Source: Valencia hispanica
Lineage: Eukaryota > Chordata > Actinopteri > Cyprinodontiformes > Valenciidae
Length of the DNA stretch: 64,000 nt
Direction: 5' to 3'
Assembly (NCBI GenBank): GCA_963556495.2
Contig: OY747713.1
Location: 52,946,328 to 53,010,327 of the forward strand
The notes under the pieces are model-generated. The model saw nothing but the letters and a program-made list of their open reading frames with translations. It did no database searches and had not been told where the DNA came from. A program made the position numbers and the translations under genes. Positions 36,490-47,334 of the stretch are shown here, piece by piece. The stretch's first letter is position 1, and each line of letters opens with the position of its first letter.

Positions 36490-36901
36490 ACCGTGTGGCC
36501 CAAATGCAGGCTGGATGGCCTGCAGGTCGACGTCTAATGAACGGTCTTGAAACAGCCCGGATGTCACGCACCTTGGTTACGCGAACAGGATGAGAACTTC
36601 GAAGCTTCAAAATGAGTTTTCCCGGTCCAGCGGGTCAGAACAAAAGAGAATCTTCTACTAAGAACCTCTGCCGAGAACTGTTTCAAATCGCCGCGACTCC
36701 CACTCTTATAGCCCTTTTACCGCGATGTCATTGTTGATGTCACCATTGATGTCACCATTGGTGGCCACTGACCGATAGGAGTGTGTTGGGGGTCACTGCT
36801 AGGATTGCTGGGAAATGTGGTCTCCTCAGTCCATCTTTGAAATGGCTCCCAGCCATCCAATAGTCTGTTCAGTTCCTCTTATGAGAAACGGAATCACAAC
36901 A

Positions 36902-38480
36902 GTCACAGTGGTAAAAAAAAGTACAGGCAAAATATACATAAAACCTTAGAATACAAAGGGAGTGTACTTGTATTTCTATAAACGTGATTGGATTACAGCT
37001 TCATCTATAGCAAGGTAACTGGCATTAGGAGCAGGGAGTTGGGTTACCAACAGGAGCTGGAAACTGAGTCAGTCAGTCAGAAACAGTGGGTGAAGATAAT
37101 CAGATGTCTAGAGTTTGACAACATTCCAAGGACCTGATGGTGGTACAGGGTACAGGTGGGTTTACCTGATGCCACCTAGAATTTAGAGCTATACACATGT
37201 CCAAGTGCCTTGAGGCTGAAACCAGGAAGTACACAAGAGCACAGAGAAACACATCATTCCACACAGTGCTGTCAATAATACAGCCGACAGCCAGATGGCT
37301 CAACTCATAAAAAGGGACACTTATGCCCTCTGGTGTCCATACTTGGAATACCAGCTTCTTTGAAAACTATCACATTTAAATTAAAGCATTTCTTTTGGGC
37401 CCTTAACTTGCGGCTAAACTGTTTCGGGCCATGTCTGCAGAAAGACGTGCTCAATTTGATCCTCATACCCTTGAGAACTTTACTTATTGCAACCATACAT
37501 CTGACTCATGAGGTGTCCTTCTAAATACTAACTTGGATCAGAGAATAGTGAGGTTGACACCTCCATGATGCACAGGTTTGGTAGGGGCCAGTGTTGTTGA
37601 GTTTGCCAAGGCTATGGAGGGACTCCCGCCAAACACATTAACTCTACAGAACTTTGTTGTACATTATAAAGGAACAGACAGAGGTGCCTCCAGATTTTCT
37701 TTTCTGCAGGTGCTATGGAGGAGCTTGCCATTTTCTTGAGGGTCTTGTGCTGTGAATTCATCATAGGTCCATATGTTTCTCTACATACATATTCAACATA
37801 CCCTACAGCATCCAACAGTGTGCCTAATAAATACAGTATATATCCAAATTTCTGGCTTTTCAATGACAACATACAATAAGACCAATGCCAACGATTTTTG
37901 AAACAAACCTGGTCGGCAACACCAAACCTCAATGACAGTAACAAGAGGCAACATTCTTTTCACTTAGAGTCAGAATCACAACAGGAAATATGTCTGTTGT
38001 TGTAGTTAAAGGGCAAGCCATTAAAATTAAAAGGGTCCTGGAGATTTTTTGCCAGGTCAGAGGTTGAACTTTCCTTGCTGCTCTTCTTCAGGTAGTTTTT
38101 CCAACAAGAGAAACTGCAATCACAACTCACTGATGAACTGGAAATGTCAAACATACAGATCAACTTATAGACGTCTAAAATGTATCTTTGTAATGCTGTA
38201 TAATATATAGGAGCTACTGAGTGTTGTTAATGGTCCATCCATGCCCTTATTTGCTTTTCAGCAAGTTGCTAACCTGGTGGAGCTCTGCTTCCTAGTTGTC
38301 CTCGCTGGCTACATAATGATGGAAGATAAACAGAATAAATTTTTTTCTGAAACTTCTCTGTTGAGCCTCCGACATAATGGATATTTCTTACAAAATGTAT
38401 TGTCTCCCTGTATATTGCCTGTAAATCACAATTTTGATTGTCAAAACATTTTTAAATTGTTATTTTCTTGAGGGTGTGAT
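36902..38480. other. Unassigned stretch
   Basis: Several short minus-strand open frames (for example 37612-37944 and 37960-38163) occur, but I recognise no family in them and see no splice-supported gene. They are more likely relics or chance. Confidence 0.4.
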
Positions 38481-38617
38481 GTCTGATCGAGGCATGGGAG
38501 CCATAGCACCCCCTAGTGTATGGGTGACCGTCCCAGCCAAAATTTACATTAAATAAATAAATGAGGTAATACATTTGTAAATAAATTATATAAATGTATT
38601 AATAAATAAATGTGGAA

Positions 38618-39648
38618 ATTCAATTCAATTCAATTCAATTCAGTTTATTTATATAGCGCCAATTCACAACAGATGTCATCTCAAGGCACTTAACAAGAAG
38701 TCATTTCAATACAATTATACAAACATTCCAATCAGTTAAAAAGTTTCCTATTTAAGGAATCCCAGCAGATTGCGTCAGTCATTGGCGTGAGGTTGGGCAG
38801 ATTTCCAACCACAGCAATCCTTCAGCAATCCCTCATACTGAGCAAGCATGTAGCGACAGTGGAGAGGAAAAACTCCCCTTTAACAGGAAGAAACCTCCAA
38901 CAGAACCAGGCTCAGTAGGAGCGGCCATCTGCCACGACCGTCTGGGGGTTTGAGAAGACAGAGCAGAACACAGAAGGAACAGAAGATCCGATATAAGAGA
39001 ACTTTCTATGTTACAGAAAGTAAAAAGTTGATAACAGGACACAGTGGATCTTCAGTTACTGAGAGGATCATTCCAGTCGATGACCCCCGTCCAACAGGGC
39101 ATTGCAGCCAAGCAGGATACCAGACCAGGTGTATCTTCGATGGGGAGAAAAACACTGAGAGAAAACAAAGTTAACAGTCGAAATAACAGAATGTACTGTA
39201 ATACAACTGGAGAGTCGTAGGAGAAAAGGAAGTAGCAGAGTGAAGAAAATTGGTAAGTCTGTCCTCCAGCAGTCTAAGCCTATAGCAGCATAACTACAGA
39301 GATAGCTCAGGATGACCTAAGCCACTCTAACTATAAGCTTTATCAAAAAGGAAAGTTTTAAGCCTGGCCTTAAAAGTAAACAGAGTGTCTGCCTCACGGA
39401 CTAAAGCTGGGAGCTGGTTCCACAGGAGAGGAGCCTGATAACTAAAAGATCTGCCTCCCATTCTACTTTTAGAGATCCTAGGAACTACAAGTAAACCTGC
39501 AGTCTGAGAGCGAAGTGCTCTTTTAGGAACATATGGAACAATTAGATCTCTGATGTATGATGGAGCTTGATTATTAAGAGCTTTGTATGTAAGAAGAAGG
39601 ATCTTAAATTCTATTCTGGATTTAACAGGGAGCCAATGAAGGGAAGCT
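38618..39648 (-). mobile_element. Family A LINE 3' end with RT C-terminus
   Basis: The tail is at 38618-38640 (CAATT repeats). The 3' UTR runs to about 39340, and the minus strand from 39327 encodes the RT C-terminal part ([35 protein letters not shown]). Homology to family A stops at 39648 (AGGGAAGCT). It is 5'-truncated. Confidence 0.9.
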
Positions 39649-39756
39649 CCTGACTCCGCAGGGGGTGTTCCGGATGACACGCCTCTGACTCCTGTTTCCA
39701 CAGGGGGTGTCCAGAAGGACACGCCCCTGTCACCCTGACTCAGGGTCCTCGCCACG

Positions 39757-39862
39757 TGGTGGGTCTTCAGCGCCACGTGGTGGGTCTTCAGCGCCACGTG
39801 GTGGGCCCTCTACGCCACGTCGTGGGTCCTCTACGCCACGTCGTGGGTCCTCCACTCAGTCC
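39757..39862. repeat. 21-bp tandem repeats at the head of the array
   Basis: About five units of a 21-bp word (CGCCACGTGGTGGGTCTTCAG and variants) encode a 7-residue repeat, GLQRHVV/GPLRHVV, in one plus-strand frame. They pass into the 30-bp array. Confidence 0.8.
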
Positions 39863-39929
39863 TCTCGAGGGTCCTCCACACCGTTCTCTCGAGAGTCCCC
39901 AGCGTCCTACCAAAGTCCCCTCAGTCGAC

Positions 39930-40640
39930 GCCGGCTCCCTAGACACAAGGTTCACTGCATTCGGTTCCCAAAACTCAAGGTTCTCTGCATCCGGTTCCCA
40001 AGACTCAAGGTTCTCTGCATCCGGTCCCAAGACTCAAGGTTCTCTGCATCCGGTTCCCGAGACACAAGGTTCTCTGCATCCGGTTCCCAAGACACAAGGT
40101 TCTCTGCAGCCGGTTTCCAAGACACAAGGTTCTCTGCAGCCAGTTCCCAAGACACAAGGTTCTCTGCAGCCGGTTCCCAAGCCACAAGGTTCAGCTCTGC
40201 AGCCGGTTCCCAAGCCACAAGGTTCAGCTCTGCAGCCGGTTCCCAAGCCACAAGGTTCTCCGCCGCAGGCCTCCACGCCACAAGGTTCTCCGCCGCAGGC
40301 CTCCACGCCACAAGGTTCTCCGCCGCAGGCCTCCACGCCACAAGGTTCTCCGCCGCATGCCTCCTCGTCTCCTGGTTCCTCGTCGCCGGCCTCCTCGTCT
40401 CCTGCTCCTTCGTCGCCGGCCTCCTCGTCTCCTGCTCCTTCGTCGCCGGCCTCCCCGTCTCCTGCTCCTTCGTCGCAGGCCTCCCAGGTTCCTGCTCCTT
40501 CGTCGCAGGCCTCCCAGGTTCCTGCTCCTTCGTCGCAGGCCTCCCAGGTTCCTGCTCCTTCGTCGCAGGCCTCCCAGGTTCCTGCTCCTTCGTCGCAGGC
40601 CTCCCAGGTTCCTGCTCCTTAGTCGCAGGCCTCAGGACTT
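39930..40640 (+). repeat. Long 30-bp (10-codon) tandem array
   Basis: About 18 consecutive units of 30 bp (two are 33 bp) pass through at least four sequence subtypes: CAAGACTCAAGGTTCTCTGC type, AAGCCACAAGGTTCAGCTCTG type, CCGCAGGCCTCCACGCCA type and GCAGGCCTCCCAGGTTCCTG type. Each keeps a 10-codon period in the plus-strand frame 39756-40622 (for example SPPQASTPQG, SSQASQVPAP). Several frames on both strands stay open because of the repeat. It may be the low-complexity C-terminal end of a retrotransposon polyprotein, since an LTR-like end follows. That is inference. Confidence 0.8.
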
Positions 40641-40679
40641 CAGCCTTTTGTTGTTTGTTTTTGGACTCTTATCTCTTTA

Positions 40680-41108
40680 TTTAATTCCTCCTTCTGTTCT
40701 CCAGTGTTTCCTTAAGTTTCCCTTAGAGTTCTCCTTAGTCTTATCTTTAGATTAGTAGATAGTTTCTTAGGAGTTTTCTGTTTTCCTTGCCTTCCTGCCA
40801 CTCTGCTCCTTACCCAGTTTCACTCATTGGCCTCACCTGCATCTGCTTTCACTAATTGGTCTCCTGCTCCTTCTCTGTTCACATCCTCACTCTCCCCTCA
40901 GTATATATTCGGTTCTCACTCAGTCACAACTCGCTGGTTCGTTGTCATCCTCTGCCTGGTTCCTGTTCCTCCCTGTGCTCCTTTGTTCCTCCCTGTGCTT
41001 CATTTTGATCCTCCCTAGTTTATGTAAGTTCCTTGTTTTGTTATTAAATCATTCTTATTTTTACTTTGCTGCATTTGGGTCTTCAAATCCTACCATAAAA
41101 CATGACAC
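40680..41108 (+). mobile_element. LTR-like 3' end after the tandem array
   Basis: It matches the inverse of 8365-8760 and finishes CTGCATTTGGGTCTTC ... ACATGACA. The position directly downstream of a proline/serine-rich open frame suggests a 3' LTR with a piece of internal sequence. No matching 5' LTR, protease, RT or integrase is in the window. Confidence 0.5.
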
Positions 41109-41825
41109 ATTTATGTATTTATTTTCAAATTTACTTATTTCCTTCCACATTTATTTATTTATTATCACATTTACTAATTTATTGAATTATTTATTTCCAC
41201 ATTTATTTATCTACTTATTTACTGAAATGTATTCTAGTAAGGGGGATGTTTCTAACACGGGCTTAAAGCCTGATTGGTGAGCTCTGAGACTTCAGTTCAA
41301 ACAGAACTGGCTCTCTTCTGAAGAGGCTAGCGGCGGCTGGCTACCCTGTGTGTCTGTCACAGAGTTGAGATACCCGGCCGCTGGAAACTTACAACCAGAT
41401 AAATGCTGGTTCAACACCAGGGGCTGATCCCTGACACATCCCTCCTGTCAGGTCTCTTCCTCCAAGTTTTAAAAACAGCAGTTATTAAACCACTGCTATA
41501 AAAAAATAGTCGGACAACATGTTAATGCAGAACTACAGGCCAACTCTTAATCTTCCATTCATCAGTAAAATTATTGAAAAAGCTGTGTTAGTTAAATAAA
41601 CAATTAAATAGCTTCATAATAATGACCAACCGCTTTGTTTTTCAGTCTGGTTTCCGTGCTCATCACAGCACTGAGACTGCCCTCGTCAAAGTTTTCAATG
41701 ACACCCGCATAAATACAGACTGTGGTAGAACCACAGTGCTGGTTCTGTTATGAGGGAAAATACTTCAGGGTTCAAAAATAAAAGAAGACTGAGTCCCAGA
41801 AGATGTTTAAGTATTGATTCAAATA

Positions 41826-43379
41826 CACTGCTCACAAAAATTAAAGGAACACTTTTTTATTTGGGCCTGGCATTAAATCAATTAAACCTGTGTGATAATT
41901 TTCTCGTTGGCTAAGCAGCTGAGGGCATTGTTAATCACTTTCAGCTGTATTGGTGTTCATGGACTTAACAACAGGTGCACTACAGTGGAAACAATTAGAA
42001 AACCCTCAAAACAGGTATGTTTTTACATGTGGAGGTCATTTCCAGTTTCTCCCTCTTGATCTTTTTTGGCTGGTTTTCCACTCATGCTGGTTTTGGCTTG
42101 AGTAATTATCTCTACTTGCAGTATGAGGCGATTCCTTAACCCTACAGAAGTTGCACAGGGTATCCAACTTCTCCAGGATGGCACATCCACACGTGCTGCA
42201 GCAAGAAGGTTTAATGTGTCTCCCAGCACAATCTCCAGAACATGGAGGAGATTTCAGGAGACTGGTGGTTATTCTCGGAGAGCTGGACAGGGCCGTAGAA
42301 GGTCCTCAACCCATCAGCAGGACGGCTACCTGCTCCTTTGTGCAAGGCGGAACAGGCTGAGCACTGCTCGTGCCCTACAGAATGATCTTCAGAGGGCCAC
42401 TGGTGTGAATGTCTCTACCCAAACAATCAGGAACAGACTTCATGAAGATGGCCTGAGGGCCCGACGTCCTGTTGTGGGCCCTGTGCTCACTGCCCAGCAC
42501 AGTGGAGCTCGACTGGCATTTGCTCAAGAACACCAGAATTGGCAAGTCCGCCACTGGCGCCCTGTACTTTTTACAGACGAGAGTAGGTTCACCCTGAGCA
42601 CCTGTGATAGACGTGAAAGAGTCTGGAGAAGACAAGGAGAACGTTATGCTGCCTGCAACGTCGTTCAACATGACAGGTTTGGTGGTGGGTCAGTGATGGT
42701 CTGGGGAGGCATATCCATGGAGGGACGCACAGACCTCTACTGCCTAGGAAATGGTGCTCTGACTGCCATGAGGTATCGAGATGAAATCCTTGAACCCATT
42801 GTCAGACCCTATGCTGGTGCAGTAGGTCCTGGTTTCCTCCTAATGCACGACAATGCCCGGCCTCATGTGGCAAGAGTATGCAGGCAGTACCTGGAGGATG
42901 AAGGAATTGAAACCATTGAATGGCCTTCACGATCCCCTGACTTAAACCCAATAGAACATCTGTGGGACATTATGTTTCGGTCCATTAGGCGCCGCCAGGT
43001 TGCTCCTCACACAGATCTGGGAGGAAATGCCACAAGAAACCATCCGTCGTCTCATTGGGAGCATGCCCCGACATTGTCAAGCATGCATACAAGCTCGTGG
43101 GGGCCACACAAGATACTGAAAAGCATTTTGTGTTGCAGAAATTAAGTTTTTGAAAAAATGGACTAGCCTGCCACATCTTCATTTCACTCTGATTTTAGGG
43201 TGTCTACACAATTGGGCCCTCTGTAGGCTGAAAACTTTTATTTCCATTAAAAGACTTGGCATCCTTTTGTTCCTAAGACATTGCCCTGTCGTTATTTGTA
43301 TAGATAGCCAACTTCATATTGAGATCTGATGTATCTAATGTGGTTGTTTAAAGTGCTCCTTTAATTTATGTGAGCAGTG
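41826..43379 (+). mobile_element. Tc1/mariner-type transposon with matching TIRs
   Basis: TA flanks both ends (41824-41825 and 43380-43381). The left TIR CACTGCTCACAAAAATTAAA mirrors the right end (TTTAATTTATGTGAGCAGTG on the plus strand), with similarity of about 30 bp. One nearly complete transposase frame is inside. It is the best-preserved DNA transposon in the window. Confidence 0.95.
42123..43145 (+). pseudogene. Tc1-like DD34E transposase with an altered C-terminus
   Basis: The product cuts and pastes its element at TA sites. The open frame gives 340 aa. Residues 1-60 form an HTH ([19 protein letters not shown]); 60-125 form the second HTH ([18 protein letters not shown]). The catalytic Asp residues are in LFTDESRF and LMHDNARPH, and the Glu is in [12 protein letters not shown]. 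The bipartite [12 protein letters not shown] block is present. After QVAPHTD (near 43015) the frame changes: another frame reads [19 protein letters not shown], as expected for the family. A deletion of a few tens of bases with frameshift is therefore likely, and the normal tail is lost. The catalytic core is otherwise intact. Confidence 0.9.
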
Positions 43380-43381
43380 TA

Positions 43382-43755
43382 TGTCAGGCCTGAAACATGG
43401 AGGGAACAAGGTTGCCATGAACTTCCTACCCAACCTTCCTGAGCTAACAGCTTAAATAATATTCAGCTATCATTGTTTATCTCTCCAGCACGTCTTCTCC
43501 ACTCTTCATGTCCAGATCCTGGAGAACTAGTTCATGCCAGTCTGACAGTAAAGCATGAACCAGCACATCCCAGGTCAGACTGTCCGTAGTTATCTGGCTG
43601 CCCCGGCATCTGTCTCTCCGGTGATATGACACATCTTTATCACGAACATTATGCTGGAACAATAAGCTTGCTTCCCCTAACTTCTCATCTTGCCCTAGAT
43701 ACATTCACTAGACAGAGAATATGTAATTAAATTCTAATTACATTGGAATATTCCC
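43382..43755. other. Remainder of the GTTCTGTT-flanked insertion
   Basis: No gene is seen in this stretch; the minus-strand open frame at 43477-43704 has no recognised family. Confidence 0.4.
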
Positions 43756-44258
43756 GGAACAGTTCTGTTGGACCTCAGTGCAGCATTTGACACTGTTGAT
43801 AATTATATATTATTGGAACGACTGGAGAGTTGGGTTGGACTCTCTGGTACAGTACTTGGCTGGTTCAAGTCTTACCTAAAGAACAGGGACTTCTTTGTTT
43901 CAATAGGAAACTTTTCATCAGAACGAACAGAAAACATATGTGGGGTGCCCCAGGGCTCAATCCTGGGGCCCCTCTATCCCCGATTATAACAACCAATAAG
44001 ATTAGCTACCATAACTATGCAGATGATTCTCAGCTCTACATTAGGATGTCACCAGGTGACTTTGAACCCATCCAAACCCTAAGTAAATGCATCAAGCAAA
44101 TCAATAGATGGATGTGCCATAACTTTCTCCAGTTGAACAGAAACAAAACAAAAGTAATTACTTTTGGACCTAAAGAGGAATGATAAACAGTCAGCACACA
44201 GCTTCAGTTAATACAGCTAGAAACTACTGATCAGACCCGAAATCTAGGTGTAAGTACA

Positions 44259-45690
44259 CTACTCACAATAAATTAGAGATATTATTTACCTGAGTGTTAT
44301 TCCTATTTGGTCTGAATTTTAATGAAATAAGTAAACGTATCCTTTGATATTACTAATAATGAATGAGAACAAAACACCATTTTCATTAGTGAAAAATTTA
44401 TTACCCCAAAAATGTAGACAACAATAAGGGTAGCCCCAAATAACACAAATTGACAATGTCAGTAGTTCCACCATTTGCCGCAATGACAGCTTGACAGCGA
44501 TGTCTCATTCTCCTCACTAGCCTCATGATGTTGTCCTGAGGCAATGCGTTCCACTCTTCCACAAGTGCTACACGCAATTCTGCCAGGTCACATGGGGGTG
44601 AGGTATGATCATCCAGTCTCTGCTTAAGCTGGTCCCAAACGTGCTCTATGGGGTTCAGGTCAGGGGACATTGCTGGCCATACCATGAGGCACTCCGACTT
44701 CCTGAAGCCGAGCTGTGACAATTCTGGCACGATGTGGTGGAGGAATATCATCCATGAACAGAAAGTTGGGGGTGTGCTGGCGGAATTGGGGGATGATGAT
44801 GGGTTCTATGATGTCTCTGAGGTAGGAACATGCAGTGACTGAGCCATCTACAATAACCAAATCAAATTTTGCGCTGACTGGTGATGCCTGCTCAGACTGT
44901 TACACCACCAAAGCTAACCTTGGGGACCATGTTGACCTCGACGTATCGCTCACCTCGCCTTCTCCAGCAATACTGACGACCATCATTTCTGTACAAGGTG
45001 TCCCGACACTCGTCACTGAACCAGACAGTAGACCACTGCTGCATTGTCCAGGTCACATGGTCTTGTGCCCACTGCAAACGTTCACAGCGGTGTCTTGATG
45101 TCAGTGGAGTCACCTGCAACGGTCGTCTGGCATTCAAGCCAAAGCGTTGGAGTCGGTTGCGAACGGTTTGTCTGGAAACCCTAGTACACCTTACATATTG
45201 TAAATGGGCCTCTAGCTGTGTGGCAGTTGCATGATGATGTCTGAGTGCATAGGTCCTTATGTACTGGTCATCGTTGCGGTCTGTCACTTGTGGGGCTTCA
45301 CTCCTGGGTCTGTCATGAACTCTGCCAGAAGTTCTGTGTCTTGATGCAAGTCTGCTGATGACACTTTGAGACACAACAAGTTCCTGTGCAACATCTGACT
45401 GCCTCTCAGCGACCCGAAGGTGCGCTATGGCCAAGTGGCGCTGCTCGTCCGTTAAGTGATGTCGTGTGTGCAATGGCTGTATGAAGGATGAAGTTGGAAT
45501 GACTTACTGACAATACCAGCTTTTTAAACCCACTGAATGTTGAAATTGATGCCACATTGAAAAGCGTTGTCGTTAGTATTTTTTGGTGTTTGTCCCCAAT
45601 ATGTAAGGCACACTGTACACAGTGAGACCTTTACGTGGAAAATACAAAATGAGGTTTGTCTATCACCCCAATACAATTGCCTCCCTATCC
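44259..45690 (-). mobile_element. Tc1-like transposon, copy 2
   Basis: Same family as 2242-3855. The left end is TACACTACTCACAATAAATT; the right TIR is missing beyond CCTCCCTATCCC, so the element is truncated there. The transposase lies on the minus strand in pieces described separately. It sits between two family B LINE segments. Confidence 0.85.
44401..45473 (-). pseudogene. Tc1-like transposase, copy 2, frameshifted
   Basis: The open frame 44892-45473 covers the N-terminal HTH region (SQSVISRLASRHRTSGRVHD), the second HTH (SRQTVRNRLQRFGLNARRP) and the first catalytic Asp (VWFSDECRD). The frame breaks near VSFGGVTV at about 44900. It then continues at 44660-44860 (LFMDDIPPPH, second Asp; the usual Asn is changed) and 44401-44751 ([18 protein letters not shown] with the Glu, then a C-terminal RCQAVIAANGG). 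It is better preserved than copy 1 but has at least two breaks. Confidence 0.85.
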
Positions 45691-45734
45691 CCAAAATCTC
45701 TGAAGTGAAACAAACATCATATGTATGACATCAA

Positions 45735-46553
45735 CTGAGTCTCTTAAGAGGAACGATCAACAGTCAGCTTACAGTTTCAGTTAATCCTGCTAGAAACTAC
45801 TGATCAGACCTGAAATCTAGGTGTAGTAATGGACTCAGATCTGAACCTCCAGGGTCACATAAAGGCAATAACAAGGTCAGCGTTCTATCACATTTCTAGG
45901 ATTAAAGGACTGATGTCGCAACAGGACCTAGAAAAACTCATCCATGTGTTTATCTTTAGTCGGATTGATTACTGCAACAGCGTCTTCACAGGTCTGCCTA
46001 AAAAGTCAATTAGACAGCTGCAGCTGATCCAGAACGCTGCTGCTCGTGTTCCTCACTAGAACCAGGAAAGTAGAGCACATCACCCCAGTTCTAAAGTCCT
46101 TACACTGGCTCCCTGTAGCTCGGAGAATAGACTTCTAGATACTTTTACTAGTTTCATTGAATGGCTTAGCACCAAAGTATAATGAAGATCTACTGTTACT
46201 ATACCAACCCCCCAGACCACTCAGGCTCTCTAATTCCAGTCTACTCAACATCCCTAGAATCATGAAGAAGCAGCTTTCAGTTTCTATGCTCCTCTAATCT
46301 GGAACAAACTTCCAATAGACTGCAAAGCTGCTGAAACATTGAATTGTTCTTTTAAATCACAACTAAAAATGTATATGTTTAGAGCTGCCTTTGAGTAATG
46401 CTTTGATGGATCATGTTTTATGTATGCTTTTTACTTTATATGCTTTGTCTGTGTTTACTGCTTTTTTTATTTTATCCCTTAATTATGCAAAGCACCTTGA
46501 ATTGCCTTGTTGAAAGTGTGCTATACAAATAAAACTGTCTTGCCTTGCCTTTT
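45735..46553 (+). mobile_element. Family B LINE 3' part
   Basis: The open frame 45829-46059 encodes [20 protein letters not shown] and FSRIDYCNSVFTGLPKKS, then shifts frame. The 3' UTR ends with CTTGC repeats (46540-46552). Its first 90 bp repeat sequence already present at 44180-44253, so it is not a simple continuation of the left LINE piece. Confidence 0.8.
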
Positions 46554-46564
46554 GTTGTTTAAAC

Positions 46565-46800
46565 AATAATAATAATAATAATAATACTTTTTTTAAAGCG
46601 CCTTTTAGGACACCCAAGGACACTGTACAAATCAAAAAACACAAAAAATACAAAATACAGATAAAACATCAACAGGTAGCAGTTAAAACAAGGTGCAACA
46701 TGACAAGTTAAGTGCATGACTAATTGATGTAAGATAAACGGAACAGATGAGGTTTGAGTCTGGATTTGAACAGCGGGAGCGAGTCTATGGCACAATAAAA
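46565..46800 (-). mobile_element. LINE 3' end with AAT microsatellite
   Basis: (AAT)n at 46565-46586 is followed by AAAGCGCCTTTTAGGACACC and a non-coding 200 bp typical of a LINE 3' terminus in inverse orientation. The family was not determined. Confidence 0.45.
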
Positions 46801-47334
46801 CATAATCCACCTGTGGGCACATCACCCACCTTTAACTGATAATCCAGCAGTTGAATTTCCATTTGTGTTTTTTTCATCTGCAGCTTTGTGTGCTCCATTT
46901 CCAGATTTGACTTTTCAATTAATTTCTGTAAGTACAACTAATATAGTTGTTTCACAGGGACCTATAGGAACAAAAATCAAGTTGAATTTGATAGTACCAT
47001 GTCTACTTAGTGTCATAGTAAGCTGTGGGTTAATGTTGAACAGTATTTCTACTGAGGTAAGCTGTGCTGTGGAGGTTGATGGACCCTCTTTCTCATTGAT
47101 GGAGCCTCTAATTTCCAGGATTGCTCTGTTGGAGAGAAAGAAGCAGCAAGTTGCACTGCAGAACAACATCATTATTAACTGAAACCAAAGTTATTTAACA
47201 GAGGTGTAGACCTCAACAGGCCTTTTTGCATCTTCCCTTTCTGTGGCGGCTGATAAGGTGTCTTCATCCTTCTGTAATGAAACAGAATTAGTGTTATATT
47301 CTACCCATTTTTAAAAGTCTGTGGAATATTAATA

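Larger units (their letters stand above)
34763..36901 (-). mobile_element. LTR, copy 2, enlarged by insertions
   Basis: It runs from TGTTGTGCCACAG to GAATCACAACA, with the 7-bp inverted ends TGTTGTG/CACAACA. Against the other two copies (about 1.3 kb) it is longer because of an insertion at about 35360-35690 and the hAT MITE at 36091-36489. It carries a GA microsatellite. No clear target duplication was seen. Confidence 0.75.
38490..41440 (+). mobile_element. Repeat 'Z' copy 1, filled by later insertions
   Basis: Outer parts match the inverse of 52925-53300: the TTTATTTATT-rich tract, then GGGGGATGTTTCTAACAC, GCCTGATTGGTGAGCTCTGAG, and GCTGGTTCAACACCAGG near 41409. Between the left part (38490-38617) and the right part (41109-41440) lie a family A LINE end, a tandem array and an LTR-like end. 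No coding capacity; its class is unknown. Confidence 0.5.
41750..43761. mobile_element. Insertion flanked by 8-bp GTTCTGTT, itself holding a mariner/Tc1
   Basis: GTTCTGTT lies at 41742-41749 and 43762-43769. Without the Tc1-like element at 41826-43379 the insert is about 457 bp, running from ATGAGGGAAAATAC to TTCCCGGAACA. It has no coding sequence. The 8-bp duplication fits hAT better than an LTR, but the termini are poor, so the class is open. Confidence 0.55.
41450..44253 (+). mobile_element. Family B LINE RT, split by a 2-kb insertion
   Basis: The left part (41450-41749) encodes [20 protein letters not shown]; the right part (43762-44253) continues with [30 protein letters not shown] and [17 protein letters not shown] is present at both borders of the insertion and once in related copies. 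The frame breaks after GPL at about 43980, so the gene is dead. Confidence 0.85.

Noticed and set aside
34763..36901. Complete LTR retrotransposon or endogenous retrovirus between the two close LTRs
   Set aside because: Only 280 bp separate copies 1 and 2, and that DNA is LINE 5' UTR plus short unique sequence; no gag or pol is present.
37612..38163. Possible exons of an unknown gene
   Set aside because: Two short minus-strand frames lack recognisable domains and supported splice sites.
39930..40640. CRISPR-like array
   Set aside because: Units are contiguous with no unique spacers, and the DNA is vertebrate.
39707..40684. A 325-codon protein gene, or other frames over the same tandem array
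   Set aside because: A 30-bp repeat without stops opens several frames on both strands; the frames are not independent evidence for a host gene.
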